Assembly (NCBI GenBank): GCA_964532595.1
Contig: CAZHIQ010000007.1
Span: forward strand, 1-64,000
Length of the DNA stretch: 64,000 bases
Direction: 5' to 3'
DNA from: Chryseosolibacter sp964532595
GTDB lineage: Bacteria; Bacteroidota; Bacteroidia; Cytophagales; Cyclobacteriaceae
Below the pieces are notes generated by a model. The model did no database searches. It worked only from the letters and a program-made list of their open reading frames with translations, and was not told the DNA's origin. Made by a program: the position numbers and the translations under genes. Shown piece by piece: positions 61,706 through 64,000 of the stretch. Numbering within the stretch: the first letter of the stretch is position 1; the number at the start of each line of letters is the position of its first letter.

Positions 61706-61856
61706 AGGCAACAGTTTGTAGATTCCCCCTAAAAATGCGTGCGTACATAGGCCTCGGCAACAATCATCCGGCCAGCGGGTCGAATGACGCGCCAAATTCA
61801 CCAGGATAGAGACTTTGTTCAGCGCGCTTCCGTGAGTTGGGGACAGCACTACCCAT

Positions 61857-62021
61857 CTACTTTCGACGCAGTCGGATCACGATCCAAACGATAACGATGG
61901 CTACAATCGCAACCAACACCAGCGCGGTATAAAACCCGGCGCTAAAGATGTCGCCAATCAGCTCACAACCGGTGAGTAAAAACACAGCGACTAAAATTGA
62001 AAGCTGCGATATTCCTTTCAT
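61857..62021 (-). CDS. Small membrane lipoprotein (54 aa)
   Basis: A 54-codon gene. A signal peptide with lipobox LLTGC (Cys19) is followed by ELIGDIFSAGF and one long membrane helix (about 30-50) and a basic end RLRRK. Similar short proteins with a GDIFKAGF-like turn are, as I recall, frequent in Bacteroidota and unassigned. The ATG is 11 bases after the terC stop, so it is in the terC operon. Confidence 0.72.
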   Translation of the reverse strand: MKGISQLSILVAVFLLTGCELIGDIFSAGFYTALVLVAIVAIVIVWIVIRLRRK

Positions 62022-62032
62022 AACAGCACTAT

Positions 62033-62809
62033 TTATGTTGTTTCTTCCCCTTTCCTCCGGGATATCTCCGGTGCGTTCACGTCCGCTTCCTTAAGTTGAA
62101 CAGGTTTGCTACGCTTGCGTATCTGCATATTCAGTACCTCGACCCCCAAAGCAAAGGCCATTGCAAAGTACACGTACCCTTTCGGAACATGGACGTGCAA
62201 TCCCTCCACTACCAATATCAGTCCGATCATCATGAGAAACGAAACCGCCAGAATCTTCATAGCCGGATGACGATTGATGAAGTCGCTGATGGTCGTAGCA
62301 AAAATCAACATGATTACCAGGGAAACGACTATTGCGATAACGATAATGACAAGGTTCTCTACCAGACCCACCGCGGTTAGGATTGAGTCGAATGAGAAAA
62401 CGACGTCGAGCAAAATGATTTGGATGATCGCCCCCCTTAAAGTGAGCGACGTGCCGTTCTTGTGGGGGTGCTCTTCCCCTTCAAGCTTTGCATGAATTTC
62501 GGAAGTGCTTTTATACAAAAGAAACAATCCACCGAGGATCAGAATCAGATCGCGGAAACTCAGATCAAACTCTCCGACCGTGATGAACGGATCTTTAAGA
62601 CCTATAATCCAGCTCACGGTGAACAACAGCAGAATTCTCACCACCAGTGCCAGGGATATTCCGAGATTGCGTGTTCTCTTCTGAATTTCTCTGGGAAGCC
62701 GGTCGGCTGTTATGGAGATAAAAATTATGTTATCAATCCCAAGGACCACCTCAAGGAAAGTCAGCGTCAGCAGACTTACTATTCCCTCGGTCGTCAGCAA
62801 GGCGTCCAT
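62033..62809 (-). CDS. TerC-family membrane protein
   Basis: 258 residues with 7-9 membrane helices. The TerC signature is clear: LTFLEVVLGIDNIIFISI and IILLDVVFSFDSILTAVGLV, both with the acidic residues thought to bind metal, and AFALGVEVLNMQIRKRSK near the end. TerC proteins export manganese (Alx/MeeF-type) or help metalate secreted enzymes. There is no tellurite gene cluster. It lies 18 bases after mlaD on the same strand. Confidence 0.93.
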   Translation of the reverse strand: MDALLTTEGIVSLLTLTFLEVVLGIDNIIFISITADRLPREIQKRTRNLGISLALVVRILLLFTVSWIIGLKDPFITVGEFDLSFRDLILILGGLFLLYKSTSEIHAKLEGEEHPHKNGTSLTLRGAIIQIILLDVVFSFDSILTAVGLVENLVIIVIAIVVSLVIMLIFATTISDFINRHPAMKILAVSFLMMIGLILVVEGLHVHVPKGYVYFAMAFALGVEVLNMQIRKRSKPVQLKEADVNAPEISRRKGEETT

Positions 62810-62827
62810 ACTATTGTCGATAAAGCA

Positions 62828-63835
62828 TTATTGGCCTCCGTTTGCTTTCGATGACGCAGCCTCCGCCTCCCGTCGCTCCTGGCGTTCCTGACGTCGGAAA
62901 TATCTCCTGAATAGAAAGTTGTGCCGAAGGGCTTCCATGTTCTCATCGAGTTTCCCGGAAGCCATCGTCACATTCTCAATCGTCTCTTTAAGATTCATTG
63001 CCACCGCTGTATCCGACAGTAGTACACCTACGGCATTATCGCTATCGTTGACCTTTTTAGTGAGCTGTCTCAGCTCACTTGAAAATTCGTCAGCCTCTAC
63101 GCTTACTTTTTCAAGATTTGCCAGTACGTGTTGAAACGTACTCGCATAGCCCGTATCGGATACGAGCATAGGGATAAGTCCGGGGCCAGACCTCAGATCG
63201 CTGACGAGCGACTGAAGTTCGGAGGATGCACGTGCGGTGTTGGCACCCGCCACGCGCAGACTCTGGATCGACGATCGTATATCCTGAGCCAATGCACCTT
63301 CGTTCAGAAGCTCCCCTACTATTCCACGACCGGCACTGATTCCCTCGGCTATTCGACGCAGGTCCTCGGTTATAATGCGCGTATTTTCCCCGACATCCTT
63401 GGCAAGCTCGAGGATATCCTGAGTATCCGTTGGCGAAAGTGTTTGCAATGTATCCTCCCGGGTAACCACCCTACCGGACTTGCCGGGGCGTATGACGACA
63501 ATCTTGCTCCCGACCAACCCGTCGGAGCCAATCGATGCTATGGCATCATTGTAAATGAATTGATTCTGACGTTCACGTAGGGCCAGATGGACGATAACCT
63601 CGCCTTCGTTGACTATCCGCACATCGGAGACGGTGCCTACCTTGACACCCGACAACCATACATTGTCGCCCGGCTTAAGACCTTCGACGTTTCGGAAGAC
63701 GGCAGCAATGGTAAAGGTGCGGCTAAAGATGTTGTTTTCGCTACCGATGAGGAAAACGGCGGTAAGAAACAACGCGATTCCTCCCAAAACAAAAACTCCA
63801 AGTCTTATTTGCCGTGCTACTTCTCGTTTTTCCAT
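62828..63835 (-). CDS. mlaD: MlaD-family phospholipid-transport protein
   Basis: 335 residues. One membrane anchor (about 14-32) is followed by an MCE domain with GLKPGDNVWLSGVKVGTV and YNDAIASIGSDGLVGSKIV. A long helical, coiled-coil-like C-terminal part and a basic tail (RRQERQERREAEAA) follow. MCE proteins form hexameric rings that pass phospholipids between the outer and inner membranes. The ATG at 63835 is chosen over the TTG at 63856. It lies 17 bases after mlaF. Confidence 0.92.
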   Translation of the reverse strand: MEKREVARQIRLGVFVLGGIALFLTAVFLIGSENNIFSRTFTIAAVFRNVEGLKPGDNVWLSGVKVGTVSDVRIVNEGEVIVHLALRERQNQFIYNDAIASIGSDGLVGSKIVVIRPGKSGRVVTREDTLQTLSPTDTQDILELAKDVGENTRIITEDLRRIAEGISAGRGIVGELLNEGALAQDIRSSIQSLRVAGANTARASSELQSLVSDLRSGPGLIPMLVSDTGYASTFQHVLANLEKVSVEADEFSSELRQLTKKVNDSDNAVGVLLSDTAVAMNLKETIENVTMASGKLDENMEALRHNFLFRRYFRRQERQERREAEAASSKANGGQ

Positions 63836-63852
63836 GTTTCCGGTATTGGCGG

Positions 63853-64000
63853 TCAATAATTAAAAAATGGTTCCAACTCGGGATGTGTGGTGTGCCTGAT
63901 CTCTTCAAAAGTGCCCTCCACAGCATTTCTGCCTTGAATCAATGCGACAATACGGTCGGCCGTATGTTTAGCACTGCTGATGTCATGTGTAATGATGATC
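63853..64000 (-). CDS. MlaF-like ABC ATPase, C-terminal end; 5' end outside window
   Basis: The visible 48 residues (IIITHDISSAKHTADRIVAL ... PELEPFFNY) carry the switch histidine of an ABC ATPase (THD), and the ending is typical of MlaF. Adjacency to mlaD, 17 bases on, supports the ATPase of a phospholipid Mla transporter. Walker motifs lie outside the window, and an mlaE permease gene would be expected further upstream. Confidence 0.85.
   Translation of the reverse strand, partial: IIITHDISSAKHTADRIVALIQGRNAVEGTFEEIRHTTHPELEPFFNY

Noticed and set aside
62033..62809. TerC as part of a tellurite-resistance island
   Set aside because: No terA, terB, terD or terE genes adjacent; it is linked to mla genes instead. 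The TerB-like domain is 42 kb away in an ABC transporter.

Overview
The window comes from a member of the Bacteroidota, most likely a Cytophagales-type gliding or environmental bacterium of about 50% G+C. The evidence is proteins with type IX secretion C-terminal domains of both the gliding-associated (type B) and T9SS type A kinds, PorT-like outer-membrane barrels, a DUF2911 protein, and promoters of the Bacteroidota form TAnnTTTG. Genus cannot be fixed from the sequence alone. There is no prophage, insertion sequence, CRISPR array or integrase. Coding density is high, and one 100-N scaffold gap (2193-2292) breaks a membrane-protein gene.

Layout. 1-8.3 kb: the end of a large secreted multidomain protein, a YihY/BrkB protein with the gap, a PBP1A-type peptidoglycan synthase, an SDR oxidoreductase, a secreted esterase and a single-domain response regulator. 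8.4-15.2 kb: a phosphoesterase, two TPR proteins, and a two-gene non-homologous end-joining set (Ku and LigD) split by a TPR gene and an MmcQ/YjbR gene. 15.2-24.3 kb: an MHS-type MFS transporter, a 1031-residue ABCG-like transporter with a TerB-like N terminus, a Prc-type protease, a zinc-ribbon membrane protein, a 47-residue conserved gene and a MazG-like protein. 24.4-28.1 kb: a beta-carbonic anhydrase/SulP pair, then tyrS. 28.1-32.3 kb: two outer-membrane barrels and an accA-MBL-patatin operon. 32.5-35.4 kb: small genes, including two paralogous ~78-residue proteins on either side of tRNA-Asp(GTC), a Dps and a TetR. 35.5-45.6 kb: gamma-glutamyltransferase, OmpA/PD40 protein, 3-methyladenine glycosylase, DUF2911 protein, a SAF-domain dehydrogenase translationally coupled to a glycosyltransferase, a GMC oxidoreductase and a YpfJ-like metallopeptidase. 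45.7-55.4 kb: a K+/H+ antiporter, a bacterial archaeo-eukaryotic release-factor-like (baeRF) protein, DUF6232, and an operon of large PIG-L deacetylase, 39-residue membrane peptide and sodium:solute symporter. 55.4-64 kb: a second PBP1A, EcsC, PRC-barrel, MsbA-like exporter, SRPBCC protein, a 54-residue lipoprotein, TerC, MlaD and the end of MlaF.

Most of this is chromosomal housekeeping and envelope biology. The parts that look least described are the 39-residue membrane peptide whose stop overlaps the start of the symporter gene, the ABCG transporter with extra N- and C-terminal domains, the baeRF protein with a charged N-terminal module, the paralogous small proteins around tRNA-Asp, and the SAF-dehydrogenase/glycosyltransferase pair. 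No unmistakable new defence or mobile system is visible. Several upstream-extended starts were corrected from internal ATGs, signal peptides, promoter positions and overlaps; each choice is explained in its entry.
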